64,000 nt of DNA from Gnetum montanum. Taxonomy: Eukaryota > Streptophyta > Gnetopsida > Gnetales > Gnetaceae. The notes under the pieces are model-generated. The model saw only the letters and a list, made by a program, of their open reading frames with translations. It was not told the DNA's origin and did not search any database. The stretch is taken from the NCBI GenBank assembly GCA_015680685.1, contig MNCI01035712.1, forward strand, positions 1 to 64,000. The letters run 5' to 3'. A program made the translations under genes and the position numbers. This document shows positions 22,942 through 35,180 of the stretch, in pieces (the first letter of the stretch is position 1; the number at the start of each line of letters is the position of its first letter).

Positions 22942-23598
22942 TTTTTCTTCTTCTTTATGTGTGTTGCCACTTTGGCACACTCTTCTCTTTCTTCTTCTTT
23001 TTTTTTGAATGCTTAATCCAGAGAAGCTGCTACCTTCAGGCAAGGGTGCATGTCTTTCTAGTGGGACCCCCTAGAATAGCATTGGGTTTCTTGATTGAGT
23101 GCCTTTATTACTCTTACTTCCATTTTTTGTTAGATCTACAAGGATCTTAGTACAACCAGGCTGCATGGTAACTCCTACAGATGTCACCAAAGAGAATCCA
23201 CAAGTTCCCTTGATGTCACACCCTAGCCATTCCCTCTTGGTCCATCCTTCTTCACTCTAGGAATAATGAGCATAAAATTACTTTAAGTTTTAATGATATC
23301 AAAAATATCATTGTACCTAGAGTAGAACCTCTTATTAATAGAATTATTGGATGGATGTAATGGGCTCATTGTCCAAATAATTAGTTACTCGAGGCTTGAT
23401 AGTAGAGAACAACACCTCAACCAACAAGTCACATGAGTGCTTTATTCACAGATAAGATTACTGATAAAAAGATAAAAAAATAATTGAAAAGATGAAACAA
23501 CAAATAAAAAGGTAAAACAATAATTTGAAAAATGAAAAACTAGAAAACAAAAAATTATAAAACTGAAGAAAAGGAAAAACATTTATTAATTCTACTTG

Positions 23599-25598
23599 TT
23601 AGAATGAAGGATACCCCCAATAACTAAATAGTTGAGCATGGCCAGAATTAACAAATGGAAGGTTGGGATCGTTGCATGTTGGAAACATTAGAACCTAGTC
23701 AAATTCAAACCACTAGGTGTCTTTTGATGTGGTGGTTGGAACGTACCCTGAGTGGGCTTCACACACTTGATTATAGCAAGCATAGTGGTGCAATTTATAA
23801 GATGTAGTTAATTGATGAGTGGCTGACCCACTATGGCACCCATGATCATAAGATGGTATGAAAGGATTAACATGTCTCCCTATATGGCTATATTCATTGG
23901 GCTACATGGTTGTTGGATTGTTGATTGGTGGCCCAGAGAGAGTAACACGAGGCATTGGATTCGAGGAGAAAGATGCACCATAGTGTTGAACTTGTGCTGA
24001 GTTGGATGATGTAGTGGTCTCGGAACTATGTTGTCCCTTTCAACGGTCATGTCTAAAGAAGGGATGCCTTTGATGTTGTAGAGGGTTCCCACTACTGTTG
24101 ATAGTAGAAGCACAAGTAACATTCATGGGTTGATGATGTGGTGCAAACCCTTTAGGTATGATTGGTGGCGATGTAGAAGGAGGTGAAAGATGAGAATATT
24201 GAAATTGAGGAGAAGTGTAAAATACACAAGGTGGTGGTCTTGTTGGAGAGGATATGGGTTGATAGTATTGAGGAGAATGATAACAATGTGGTGAGGAGAG
24301 TATGTTGACCCAGTTGAAGAAACAGGATGCTGAACCTGATAAGCACTTAGGCTCGGATGATATGAAGGGTGTACCTAGTTTGAGGGTGTCCTCCCCCACA
24401 TCTGGGATTGTTGCCACTGTGATTGAACATAGTATTTTTATACAAACTCTGGATGTAACATTTTTCCCCAATGCTCATGTAAATGTAACAAGATTGGGCA
24501 TTGACCCTTGGCCAAGATTAGTAGTTGAGTTCTTATTTTCTTCAACCCTTCTTTTCGATTTTCTAAAGGTGTTCTATCTTGCTTCTTGGTTCATCATGGT
24601 TCTACCTCTAATAATGTTGGCATATTATTCATGTCTTTCATGTATCCATTTTTTCATCTAAGTGATCTTTGCCTCAATTTCATCTAGTGATTGTAGTACT
24701 GGAAAAGATGGTCCCACCTCCTTGCAGTGAGTTGGTTTCTCCTCTTCATTATCATGGGCCTTGTTGATTTAAGGTTTTGGGCCTTTTTGAGATTTTTCAA
24801 TGTTCTTCCATTTAGCCATTTCTCCTTCTTTGTTTGCTAGCCACTTAATAAGCTCTTCGAATTGATGGGTATGTAGTTCATATAGTTGACGTGGGACATA
24901 CATCCCTAAGGTTTCCCTTGTTTCATTACGGAGCCCATCTATGATGTGGTACATTAGCCTCTCCTTGGAGAACCCATGGCCTGGGCAGTTGTTTAACAAT
25001 GCATAATATCTTTCTATGGCCATGTCCAAGGATTCATGTTTTTCTTGCTTCCACTCTTGGATTTGTTTCCTAAAGGCTAACATTCTTGCCTAGGTTTGAT
25101 ATCTTTTGTTGAAGAGTTCTACCATTGTTTGCCAACATTGAATTGATTTTGGTTTTAGGGACCTATACCATACTTTTTCTTGGCCAACGAGTGTTGTAGG
25201 AAAGAGTTTAATTTTTTCCACCCATTATCAATGTTGTTCCATGCACATGCATTATAGAAGGCTTGTAAATGTTGTTGCAGATCTAAATCATAGCCTCCAG
25301 AAAACTTAGGAAAGTTTTTTAAGTTAATCCTGGGTAGACAGCTTTCCTTGCGATGCCTGCGGGATATTCGAACAGCCTCTTATATATGCATTAGGCTCTT
25401 ATTGGCCAGTAGGGGTTCATTGTCACTAGGTGAGTTATGCAATTGTGAGTTGGGATGATGTTGTCTTTGTTTATGTTCATAGGAGATCCATACATCAGAT
25501 TGAGTACTCCAAACTTCATCTTCATCATCATATAATTCGTTGGTTCTCCAATGAATTTCCTTACTGGTTGTGTTATCATAGTCTTGTGAGAGAGACAT
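23599..25598 (-). pseudogene. gag of element B
   Basis: Ty3/Gypsy Gag. The start ATG is at 25598 (MSLSQDYDNTTSKEIH), about 115 nt after the primer site, and element C has the same start. In order: acidic N-terminus (YDDEDEVW); ANKSLMHI; EAVRISRRHRKESCLPRINL and FPKFSGGYDL opening the core; QIQEWKQEKHESLDMAIERY, LLNNCPGHGFSKERLMYHII, GLRNETRETLGM and LYELHTHQFEEL (24769-25083) from the capsid-like gag core; a charged linker; then a long Pro/Ser/His/Tyr-rich disordered tail (24152-23600) ending YWGYPSF before TAA at 23599. No clear CCHC knuckle and no protease follow. Several stops and shifts. Confidence 0.75.
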
Positions 25599-25712
25599 TG
25601 TTGTGAACTTTGTGTGTGACTTGTTTGCAATTACTTCTTTCTAAAAGATATATCATTAATACTTTGTTACAACAATATTATATGATGTAACTAATCTAAA
25701 TAACTACCATCG

Positions 25713-25731
25713 TCCCTGGCAATGGTGCCAA
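25713..25731 (-). promoter_or_regulatory. Primer-binding site of element B (tRNA-Asp type)
   Basis: The plus strand reads TCCCTGGCAATGGTGCCAA against tRNA-Asp TCCCCGGCAACGGCGCCA. The three differences are all C to T at CpG positions, as expected from methylation-driven decay. It abuts the 5' LTR. Confidence 0.8.
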
Positions 25732-26586
25732 TGATGAGTGGCGAGGTACGTCTACACTCAACCATACGAATATGAGCATTTCACGCATGATCCAATTGAA
25801 CTCCATAGATGGGCTATTTTTGATATCTAGATAGTTACTCATTGATTTCAATTCATTGTCTTCCAACTTGGACTAGTATATGCTTTATCATGTATGGTTT
25901 AGTCAAGAGTGAGGTGTATGATGTGGTTTCTAACCTAGTGCTACTCCTAGAGGCAGTGGAAAATAAATTTAATTAATCTAGGAGGAAAAGGGAGAGAGAG
26001 TTAAGATAATAGGAAGTGGGAGAGAGAATCTAAGCTAGCCTAAGTGTGATGAGCATCCATTCCTTAATCATCCATACACATCTTGGACCTTGTGTACAAC
26101 TACTACTAGGATTACCAAGTGCATGTCCTAGGTATGCTACTAGGATACCAAGTAGTCGCACTTGAATGCTTATGATTAAGTCATAATCATTCCACATTTA
26201 ATAAAAAGGATAGGAGTTTAAGGTAAGGAATTATTAATATTGAGAATAATTAAATAATTAAACTAAATGAATGCTACAATGATGAAGTAATCTCAATCTT
26301 TATTTCCAGTCATGTGCATGTCCAAGTATGTCACACTTGAATAAAGGTGCCATACAATTACAATCACTACACTATGGGCATGCACTAGGAGAAAGGGTTG
26401 AGAAGAACTAAAAATGAAAACTAACTCCTAACTAAACTACTCCTTTCTTCTGTGCACCTACATGTGTATTTATAGGCTCGCATAGGAGTCATGATATCGT
26501 GTATCCGATATCGTTACTTAGTTTGCGATATTGTATACCCGATATCGTGGGTCCGATATCAAAACCTAATGAATCATGATTCATCA
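25732..26586 (-). repeat. 5' LTR of element B
   Basis: TGATGAGTGGCGAGG to GATTCATCA. TATA box CTATAAATA on minus at 26467-26475. The U3 contains GATATC at 26493, 26507, 26541 and 26555 and a GATATT at 26527. This LTR would drive transcription toward lower coordinates. Confidence 0.9.
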
Positions 26587-27054
26587 TATGTGAAAGATAA
26601 AAAATGATGAACATTTCAAAAGCATTTATGCTATATTTAATTTAGCACTCAAACCAAGTAGTCCATCAATTATACATGTAAAGATATGAAAGCAATCTAA
26701 TACCAAGTTTATATCATATATTGCAAAGACATGGATGATTAATAACCCATTGTTCATTATTAATGGAAACCCACCAAGGAGATAAGCTATCAAATATTGA
26801 AGCAAGAACTATGAAATCATTAAAGTTCCAAAAATAACTAATAAGATTACAAGCTTTCTAATGTATTTTATGGTAGTAGACCTTGAGATAGTTATACCCT
26901 TAGAAAAAGATTGTAGATTATAAAATGAGTATCTTTCTAGTAATTACTACCTCTAGGCTTACTTATTTAGATATACTTATAAAAAAGAACCTTCTAAAAA
27001 TTCAACCCATGTAAGCGCTTTACCTACCACTTAGCATATAAAGTAATACCTTAC
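26587..27054. other. Unclassified DNA between elements B and C
   Basis: It begins with the TSD copy TATGT and ends with CTTAC, the TSD of element C. AT-rich, no ORF or motif. Probably a continuation of the 16.8-18.2 kb sequence, and it resumes at 36033 after element C. Confidence 0.55.
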
Positions 27055-27894
27055 TGATGAGCGACGAGGTACCCCTATGCTCAACCATATGAATATGAGG
27101 GTGTACACAAAATTTGGTCAAACTCCACAAATGGACTAGTTATGGCACCTAGACAATTCTATGTTGATCACAATTCATTGTTTTCCCACTTGGACTAGTA
27201 TTTGCTTTGTCATGTATGGTTTAGTTTAGAGTGAGATGTATAATGTGGTTTCTACTACTATGCTACTCCTAAGGACAATGAGAAATAACTTAATTAAGTT
27301 AATAAGCAATAGGAAATAAGATCTAAGCTAGCCTAAGTACGATGATCATTCATTCTTGAACTTTGTGTACTACTTTTGGGATTACCAAGCACACATCACT
27401 CGAAGCACTACTTGATACGCTACTGGGTTACCACGTAGTTACACTTAAATGTTTGTGATTAAGACGTACTCATTCCACATTAACAATAGGAATAGTAAAT
27501 GACAATAAAAAAATATTAACTAAGAAAATAATAATAAGTGATAAATAATTTAAAAAAATTAAAATCCAAGTGAATGCTACATTGATGGAGTAATCTTGAT
27601 ATTTATTGTCGATCATGTGCATGTCCAAGTACATCACACTAGAACAAAGGTTCCGTACAATTACAAGCATCACACTGTGGGCATGCACTTGGGAAAAGAA
27701 CTAAAAACTAACTAAAAACTGATAAAAGGACTTGACCCCAAAAGACTCATTGTTCTCCTAATGACTACTCCTTGTGCACTTGAGTGCTATATTTTTAGGC
27801 CAACATAGGAATCACAATATCGTATCCAGGCTATGATATCACATACCCAATATCATGTACTCGATATTGGGGCCTGGAAAACTACGATTCATCA
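27055..27894 (-). repeat. 3' LTR of element C
   Basis: TGATGAGCGACGAGGTACCCC to GATTCATCA. The TATA region is decayed (CTATATTTTTAGG). The U3 array is also decayed: one GATATC with AATATCG, CAATATC and GATATTG variants. Confidence 0.88.
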
Positions 27895-28074
27895 TACCCA
27901 TATTATTGAATAAAAACTCATCCTCAAGTCAGAAAAAATGAGGAACAAGTTCATTTAATTACAATAGTGGATAGGTATGGGATTATTGAATGACTATGGA
28001 TTATTTCATGTTGTAGTATGGGACTAGAGAAAAAGAATCTGGACACCAACATAAAATACAAAAGTTTTTGGAAC

Positions 28075-29741
28075 TCATGTGGTTCCTAGTGGCGGTGGCT
28101 CCTCCATGGGCTTCTTTCCTGTATCTTGTGCTCTAGGCTTCTAAAATGGATACTTTTGAAGGAGCGCCTAAAGTTTTTCCTCCTTTGTCCAAGGATCATG
28201 TATTTTCCATGCTGATGTTCCAATTTTTTACGGAGTCAACACTTCCCATGGACACAGTAGTTGTGGAAACATCTTATTGGCTTTGACATACCATGCCACA
28301 AATGGCCATCATTCCTCCTCATAGGCTCTAGCTTTGTCTCTAAATTCTTGATAATTTGGAAGTTGTCAAGCCAATTCTACTACTCTAGCTACATCCTAGT
28401 GTTGCATGACCACCACTGTGGCACCTTCACTAGTTTCTAATTGAACTTGGAATGATGTAGCATTTCTAGATATTTTTTATGACCAATGCAATTCCCCTCC
28501 TCCTATTTGATTTGAGACCTTGTCCTTTCTGGATCGATTAATATGGTGGGCTATATAGCGTCATCGATCACTTTGAAGAGATTGGCCTCTTCCCTACTTT
28601 CCCAATTGATTGTCTCTATGATGGCCCTAAGATGGCTCATCGATGATCAATAATCTTGCAACGGCAGTGGCGGTTGCTAGTCTTGCTAGCCTATGGGTTA
28701 CGTGCTAGGCCCTACTTCTTGTTGTTAGTTGAGCCTTGTGTTTGGAAGTTAGTTAGGCCCTACCATTTGAGGTGTAGTGGGCCCAAGCATCTATTTTTGT
28801 TTAGGCTTCAATGTCTCACCAACATCTTTTCTTGGTGTTGGTGGCTTAAGTAATTTAACATATGAAGCATTTTGAGCTTTTCTGAGGACATCATTGGTGT
28901 ACCCTAGAATTCTAGCATGCTGGCATAGCTTCCTAATTAGACACAGAAAGGGTAGTGTAAAATTTCCTATCTTTCATTCTTCAAATAGCCTTAATATCTC
29001 TATTAAATATAGATGAGGCAAATTGACATCAACCTTGCCCATCAAAGTTGCACTTCCTCTAGTTGCATAGGTAGAAATTCTATTTAACTCCTTCATTGGG
29101 AAAATGTAATAGGTGTCAATTTTAAAGTAAATTCTCTCTTCAAGGGTTAGTTCTCCATATGTCTTATCTTCTCTGATGTATGCCCTTTTTAACCATACCT
29201 TTCTTGCAGCTACATCGAAGCAAGTGGACAAATGAGCAACTTTAGGCCTTGTATTTGGAAGATTAAGAACTTCTGCAATGGCCTTTGTAGAGAAACCAAC
29301 TAAAATTCCACCAATATTGAAAATGGTACTTTCTTCTTTATTATGCCAAAATTGATAGGTTTCACCAAAATATCATTCTCCACTCTCTGAGAGGATAGGC
29401 CATAGTGGAGATCCCTTGAGTAAATCCTTAACTAGTTTAGGGGAAAATTTGATAAAAGGCCCAAAATTAAGTTCCAAAATCACTATAGCGGTTGTGGACC
29501 TTTCCTGAATGGCTTGAACACATTCTAGAAACAACATGAGATGTTGTCCTTATTCGGGTGCCCTAACCTCTCCACCTTCTACTTGGCTAGATTGTGCAGT
29601 AACAAGGGTTTCCTGATGGATGCTAAATGATTATGCCTCTTGTTCTACATGTTTCACATAAGCTCCTTGGCCTCTACCTCTTCTCGGGCATTTGGCTACA
29701 CCTTGAGAAGGTCCTCCTTATTGTCCTCATTTAGGGGCCAT
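28075..29741 (-). pseudogene. ORF3 of element C, coiled-coil region deleted
   Basis: Orthologous in position to ORF3 of B. ATG at 29741 follows TGATTACAT, where the acceptor AG has become AT. The central domain (28974-29231) reads KTYGELTLEERIYFKIDTYY, SATLMGKVDVNLPHLYLIEI, close to B. Near 28390 the sequence jumps from the C-terminal tail part to the GCATGACCACCACTGTGGC segment, omitting the B-equivalent of about 19548-20692, which encodes the Leu/Glu/Lys-rich coiled-coil-like part. The tail MEEPPPLGTT and its TGA are retained. Stops throughout. Function unknown. Confidence 0.6.
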
Positions 29742-31774
29742 ATGTAATCATACAAAGATCGATTGTTAGTAAGGTTATTTAAAGAACTTCAGTTATATCA
29801 TACCTTACTCATTACCTTGAATAAATTTTTAGTTATTTGCTTAGTGTGATTTTAGGGTTAGAAATTTTTCAAGGAAGTTCCCCTAAAAAGCTTTAATGTC
29901 AGGCCTAATCTACTTAGGTGACTCCTATAATAATCTAAATGATTTCGGTGAAGGAAGAAAATTAGTTTGGCATGAGTTTTTAACATTTCCTAAGAGTACT
30001 TACCCCTGTGATATCCTTTGGGTGATAGCAAATTTTGAAAAATCTATGTGCAAATTTAATCATACCCCTCCCCCATGACTAAGTTAGATGCTCCGAGTTT
30101 AATTAGGTTTGATCAGAAAAGAAATTGGAGCATTAATGAATGAAATATTGATGGTTGAATTTTAGACTCTCAAATCACTAAAATTTGTGAAAGAAAATTT
30201 GAACAACTCCCCCCACATCAACTATTGAAAGTGACTTCTATCACACACGGGGTCCCTAGATATATAGTTTTTATAAACATGATATCACATACACGATAGT
30301 GCATACCCAATATTGGATTAGACCCAATATTGAGTACTTGATATTGTGCCTATCCAAGATAGGGTACTTAGTAAAATTGATGATTTTTTGAGTTTTTACG
30401 GTCGAAAATGAAGGATTTGAGGTAGATTTGAAAGGTTTTGGGTAATGTCAAGTGGAAATTAAGGCACCAAAAGAATAATGGAGTGAAGTTATACAATGAA
30501 GTTCTTTGAAAAGGGTGAAGAAAAATGACATGTAGTGGTTCTAAGAAACGTTTGGTTAAAATGATGGAAAATGAAAGAATAGATTTGGCAATGGAGTACT
30601 CAGAGGGTAGAAGATGATGTGGTGGTGTGTAACAAGTAAAAATTACAAAAGTCACGCAAGTGGATCCTCCCCAAAGTGGGTTCGAACCTATCATGCCCTT
30701 GCATAACCACATCTTAAAATGTCCATAGGCATTGGAAGGGTTAAATGCAATCTGCACCAATGCAACAAAACACACACATGTTAAATACCACCATGATGAG
30801 GTATGAATTCTATGCCACACAAGACACAAGCTAGAAGTACTTAGATGGTGAGATGAGATGAATTGTAGAAGGGACTGTAGAGATTGGAATGTGAGGTAAC
30901 TTACCCTAGGCACAATGAATCCTATGTGTTGTCTGTGATTAACGTACCATTAGCCTTTCACTTGAAGATCAAGACCAAGTCCATACCTCTGATTAGTAAC
31001 ATCACATTGTGTCATCCCAATAATCAACAACCATAAGAATATCATGATAGCAAGGTGTATGATCATTTGAAATTTTGCGCACGGGAGGAGTGATTTAAAT
31101 TTTTCTATGACATGTTTCTCTTAGCCTTTTCTTTTCTAATTCATTTCTTACTTTTCTTCTTGCTTTTTTTTCTCCTTGTCTTTTTCTTATTTTGGCCACT
31201 TTTTGCACTTTGTCTTTCCTAAAGGTGATCCAAAGAAGCTACCAACCTTCAAATATGGGTGCATGTATTTCCAATGGAACCCTCCAGAATAGTATTACAT
31301 TCCTTTATTGACTGCCTTTATTACTAGTCTTACTCCCATTGTTCATTAGATCTACAAGGATCTTAGTACAACCAAGCTACATGATAACACATACAAATGT
31401 TACCAAAGAGAATCCACAAGTCCCCTTAATATCACACCCTTACCATTCCCTCTTAGTCCATCACTCTTTGTTCTAGGAATAATGAGTACAAAGTTACTTT
31501 AAGTTTTGATGATAACAAGAATATCATCATACCTAGAGTAAGAACCTCTTATTAATAGAAAGGATGGGTGGATGATTTGGACTCACAATCCAAATAATTA
31601 GTTACTTGTAACTTGATATCATAGAACAACACCTCAACTAACTGGTTACATGAGTATTTGATTCATAGATGAGATTACCCTAAAAAAGATAAAACAACAA
31701 ATTGAAAAATAAAAAATTAGAGAACAAAAAATTGTACGACCAAAGAAAAGGAAAAAAATTACTAATTCTACTTA
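29742..31774. other. Non-coding spacer of element C
   Basis: Collinear with the spacer of element B. It holds the conserved GTGGATCCTCCCCAAAGTGGG block (30659-30710) and a block around AGAATCCACAAGTCCCC near 31410. An array plus TATA module near 30250-30350 lies upstream of ORF3. No enzyme motif found. Confidence 0.6.
30250..30350 (-). promoter_or_regulatory. Internal U3-like module upstream of ORF3, element C
   Basis: Reading on minus: GATATT-type motifs and CCAATATTG repeats (30350 to 30300), GATATC (30281-30286), then TATA-like TTTATAAAAACTATATATC (about 30277-30259), about 510 nt before the ORF3 ATG. It has the same order, array then TATA, as the LTR U3. Confidence 0.45.
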
Positions 31775-34700
31775 TTAGAATGGGGAGTATCCCCCATTAC
31801 TAAACCTTGAATCATGGCAAGAATTAATAAATGAAAACTTTGGATCCATGCATGTTGGAAACATTGGGGTTTGGTCATATCCAAACCACTGGGTGTCTTT
31901 TGATGTGGTGACAGGAACGTNNNNNNNNNNNNNNNNNNNNNNNNNNNNNNNNNNNNNNNNNNNNNNNNNNNNNNNNNNNNNNNNNNNNNNNNNNNNNNNN
32001 NNNNNNNNNNNNNNNNNNNNNNNNNNNNNNNNNNNNNNNNNNNNNNNNNNNNNNNNNNNNNNNNNNNNNNNNNNNNNNNNNNNNNNNNNNNNNNNNNNNN
32101 NNNNNNNNNNNNNNNNNNNNNNNNNNNNNNNNNNNNNNNNNNNNNNNNNNNNNNNNNNNNNNNNNNNNNNNNNNNNNNNNNNNNNNNNNNNNNNNNNNNN
32201 NNNNNNNNNNNNNNNNNNNNNNNNNNNNNNNNNNNNNNNNNNNNNNNNNNNNNNNNNNNNNNNNNNNNNNNNNNNNNNNNNNNNNNNNNNNNNNNNNNNN
32301 NNNNNNNNNNNNNNNNNNNNNNNNNNNNNNNNNNNNNNNNNNNNNNNNNNNNNNNNNNNNNNNNNNNNNNNNNNNNNNNNNNNNNNNNNNNNNNNNNNNN
32401 NNNNNNNNNNNNNNNNNNNNNNNNNNNNNNNNNNNNNNNNNNNNNNNNNNNNNNNNNNNNNNNNNNNNNNNNNNNNNNNNNNNNNNNNNNNNNNNNNNNN
32501 NNNNNNNNNNNNNNNNNNNNNNNNNNNNNNNNNNNNNNNNNNNNNNNNNNNNNNNNNNNNNNNNNNNNNNNNNNNNNNNNNNNNNNNNNNNNNNNNNNNN
32601 NNNNNNNNNNNNNNNNNNNNNNNNNNNNNNNNNNNNNNNNNNNNNNNNNNNNNNNNNNNNNNNNNNNNNNNNNNNNNNNNNNNNNNNNNNNNNNNNNNNN
32701 NNNNNNNNNNNNNNNNNNNNNNNNNNNNNNNNNNNNNNNNNNNNNNNNNNNNNNNNNNNNNNNNNNNNNNNNNNNNNNNNNNNNNNNNNNNNNNNNNNNN
32801 NNNNNNNNNNNNNNNNNNNNNNNNNNNNNNNNNNNNNNNNNNNNNNNNNNNNNNNNNNNNNNNNNNNNNNNNNNNNNNNNNNNNNNNNNNNNNNNNNNNN
32901 NNNNNNNNNNNNNNNNNGCACCTATGACCATAAGACGGTATGCAAGGATCAATATGTCTCCCCACATTGTTATATTCATTGGGCCACATGGTTGTTGGAG
33001 TGTTAATTGGTGGCTTGGAGAAGGTAACAGGAGGCATTGAGTTTAAAGAGGAAGATGCATCATAGTGTTGGGATTGTCTTGACTTGGAGGATGCAATGGT
33101 TTCAAAACCATGCTATGTCTTTCTACAGCCATGCCTAAAGAAAGGATTCTTTTGACGATGTGAGGGACTCCCACTACTATTGATAGTAGTAGCATAAGTA
33201 ATGTTCTTTGGTTGGTGCTGTGGTGCCAAACCTTCTAGTACAACTAACAACGATGTAGAAGGAGGTGACAGATGAGAATATTGAGAGTAAGAAGAAGTGT
33301 AAGGTACATGAGATGGTGATCCCATAGGAGAGGACATGGGTTGATGATACTCGAGGGAATGATAATGATGAGGTGAAGCAAAGGATGTTGATCTAGTTGG
33401 AGAAATAGGGTGTTGAACATAATAAGCACTTGGTTTCAGGTGATATGAAGGGTATGGCTAGTTTGGCAATGCGCCCCCCATGACTGGGGGTTTTGCCACT
33501 ACGATTGAACACGGTACTTCTATATAAAATCTAGATGTAACATTCTTTCCCAATGCTCATGTAGATGTGACTAGATTGGGAATTGGACTTTGGGATGATC
33601 ATATAGGTAAACATTGCATTGATACTTATGATTTGCAGTTGAGCCCCTATCCTTATTTTCTTTAGCCCTTCTTTTTGATTGTCGAATGGTGTTCTGTCTT
33701 GTTTCTAGGTTTGGTATCCTCTATTTGTTCTAGTTGTTATAGTTATCTTGCATGGTTCTCCCTTTAATAATGTTTGCATATTCTTCACATTTTTCATGTA
33801 CCCACTCCATCTTATTGATCTTTGCCTCGATTTCATCCAATGATTTTAGTATTGGCAAAGATAGGGACGGTTCCACCCCCTCAAGGTGAGTTGATTTCTC
33901 CTCTTCATGATTATGGACCTTCATTACTTTAAGAGTTTGGTCCTATTAAGATCTTTCAACATTCTTGCATTTGGCTATTTCTCCTTCTTTCTTTACTACC
34001 TACTTAATAAGCTCTTGCATTTGGTGGGTTTGTAGTTCATATAGTTGACTTGGGGCATACATCCCTAGGGTCTCTCTCATTTCATTACGGAGCCCATCCA
34101 TGATGTGACACATTAGCCTTTCCTTAGAGAACCCATGGCCTGGGCATTTGTTTAATAACAAGTAATATCTTTCTAAGGCCATGTCCAAGGGTTCATGTTG
34201 CCCTTGTTTCCACTCTTGGATTTGTCTCCTCAAGGTGGACACTCTTGCACAGGTTTGATATCTTTGATTGAAGAGTTTCACCATTATAGGTCAATGGTGA
34301 ATTGAATTTGGTTTTAAAGACCTATACCACACTTTTGCTTAGCCAACGAGTGTCATAGGAAAGAGCTTAATCCTTTGCCACCCATTCTCAATGTTATTCC
34401 ATACACAAGCATCATAGAAGGCTTGTAAATGATGTTGCGAATCTAAATCATAGCCTCCTAAGAACTTAGGAAAGTTGTTTAAATCATGCCTGGGTAGACA
34501 ACTTTCCTTGTAATGCCTAATGGGATATCTAAATGTCCTTTGTTATATGCATTAGGCTCTTAGTGGCCAACAAGGGTTCATCGTCACTAAGTAGGTTGTG
34601 AATTCGTGAGTTGCAATGATGTTGTTCATGTTCATGTTGGTGTTCCTAATTTTTCCCATGGGTTCAATTTTTATTTCTATGCTAACCTCTTAAGGAATAG

Positions 34701-35047
34701 TCATCCACATCACAACCTAACATTGAAAGAGTAGAGGAAAAGAGGGAACTGGATGACTTATCATAACTTTTCTAAGTCTCCCAATCATCCCCTGATGTAC
34801 CCTTGCTACCCATTGAGAAGGTCCTAGGCCTTACAGGCCCCCTCATTCTAGGAGATGTCCCATCTTCACTAGAGGTGTCTAAGTTGGATGACAAGAGTCC
34901 TTGAGTATCATTGGAATGTCCATGAACATATGAAACTCCTACATAAAATTGAGTACTTCAAACCTCTTCTGCATCATAAATTTTGTTAGTTCTCTAATGA
35001 ATTGTCTTGCTAGATGTTGTGTTATCATTATCTTGTGAGAGAGACAT
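31775..35047 (-). pseudogene. gag of element C (interrupted by sequence gap)
   Basis: The start at 35047 gives MSLSQDNDNTTS, matching element B. The core (34000-34284) reads LRRQIQEWKQGQHEPLDMAL, LLNKCPGHGFSKERLMCHIM, GLRNEMRETLGMYAPSQLYE and LQTHQMQELIK. A charged linker follows with LSLPILKSLDEIEAKINKME (33730-33924), then the Pro/Ser/His/Tyr-rich tail ending GYSPF before TAA at 31775. In-frame stops occur in several places. No protease follows. The gap 31921-32917 falls in the tail. Confidence 0.72.
31921..32917. other. Assembly gap (997 N)
   Basis: Unknown bases. In element B the same two flanking sequences (GGAACGT and GCACCCATGA) are only 91 bp apart (23745-23835). Confidence 1.
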
Positions 35048-35161
35048 TATCATGAATTATGTGTGACTTAATTGAATTAATTTCTTTCTCGAAAAGATAG
35101 ATCATTAATATCCTATTACAACAATCTTGTATGGTATAACTAATTTTGATAACTAGCACCA

Positions 35162-35180
35162 TCCCTAGCAATAGTGCCAA
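35162..35180 (-). promoter_or_regulatory. Primer-binding site of element C (decayed tRNA-Asp type)
   Basis: The plus strand reads TCCCTAGCAATAGTGCCAA next to the 5' LTR. It is alignable to the tRNA-Asp 3' end with CpG-type C/T and G/A changes. Confidence 0.7.

Larger units (their letters stand above)
22023..23598. other. Non-coding spacer of element B
   Basis: It separates gag from ORF3. It contains two GATATC motifs (22101, 22115) just upstream of ORF3, the conserved GTGGATCCTCCCCAAAG block (22439-22490) and a CT microsatellite (about 22907-22935). It also contains a block around AGAATCCACAAGTTCCCTTGATG (23193-23240) also seen in A, C and E. No RT or integrase motif in any frame. Confidence 0.65.
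18173..26586 (-). mobile_element. Element B: Athila-like element with gag and ORF3, no pol
   Basis: A complete minus-strand LTR element. LTRs are 18173-19038 and 25732-26586, roughly 85 percent alike by eye over their first 150 bp. The target duplication is TATGC (18168-18172) versus TATGT (26587-26591). Order in the minus direction: 5' LTR, tRNA-Asp primer site, gag (25598-23599), non-coding spacer with conserved blocks, ORF3 (22022-19236), polypurine region, 3' LTR. No protease, RT, RNase H or integrase motif is found, so it would need pol functions in trans. The LTR divergence indicates an old insertion. Confidence 0.85.

Noticed and set aside
22789-23150. RERERE / SLSLSL ORFs
   Set aside because: Translation of the CT microsatellite.
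30658-30710. tRNA-like T-arm (GGTTCGAACC) in the conserved block
   Set aside because: Only element C shows it; B, A and E do not, and no D or anticodon arm is present, so no tRNA is called.
31768-33037. Long ORFs of 348-420 codons on both strands
   Set aside because: They are mostly runs of N translated as X; only the gag tail on minus is real.
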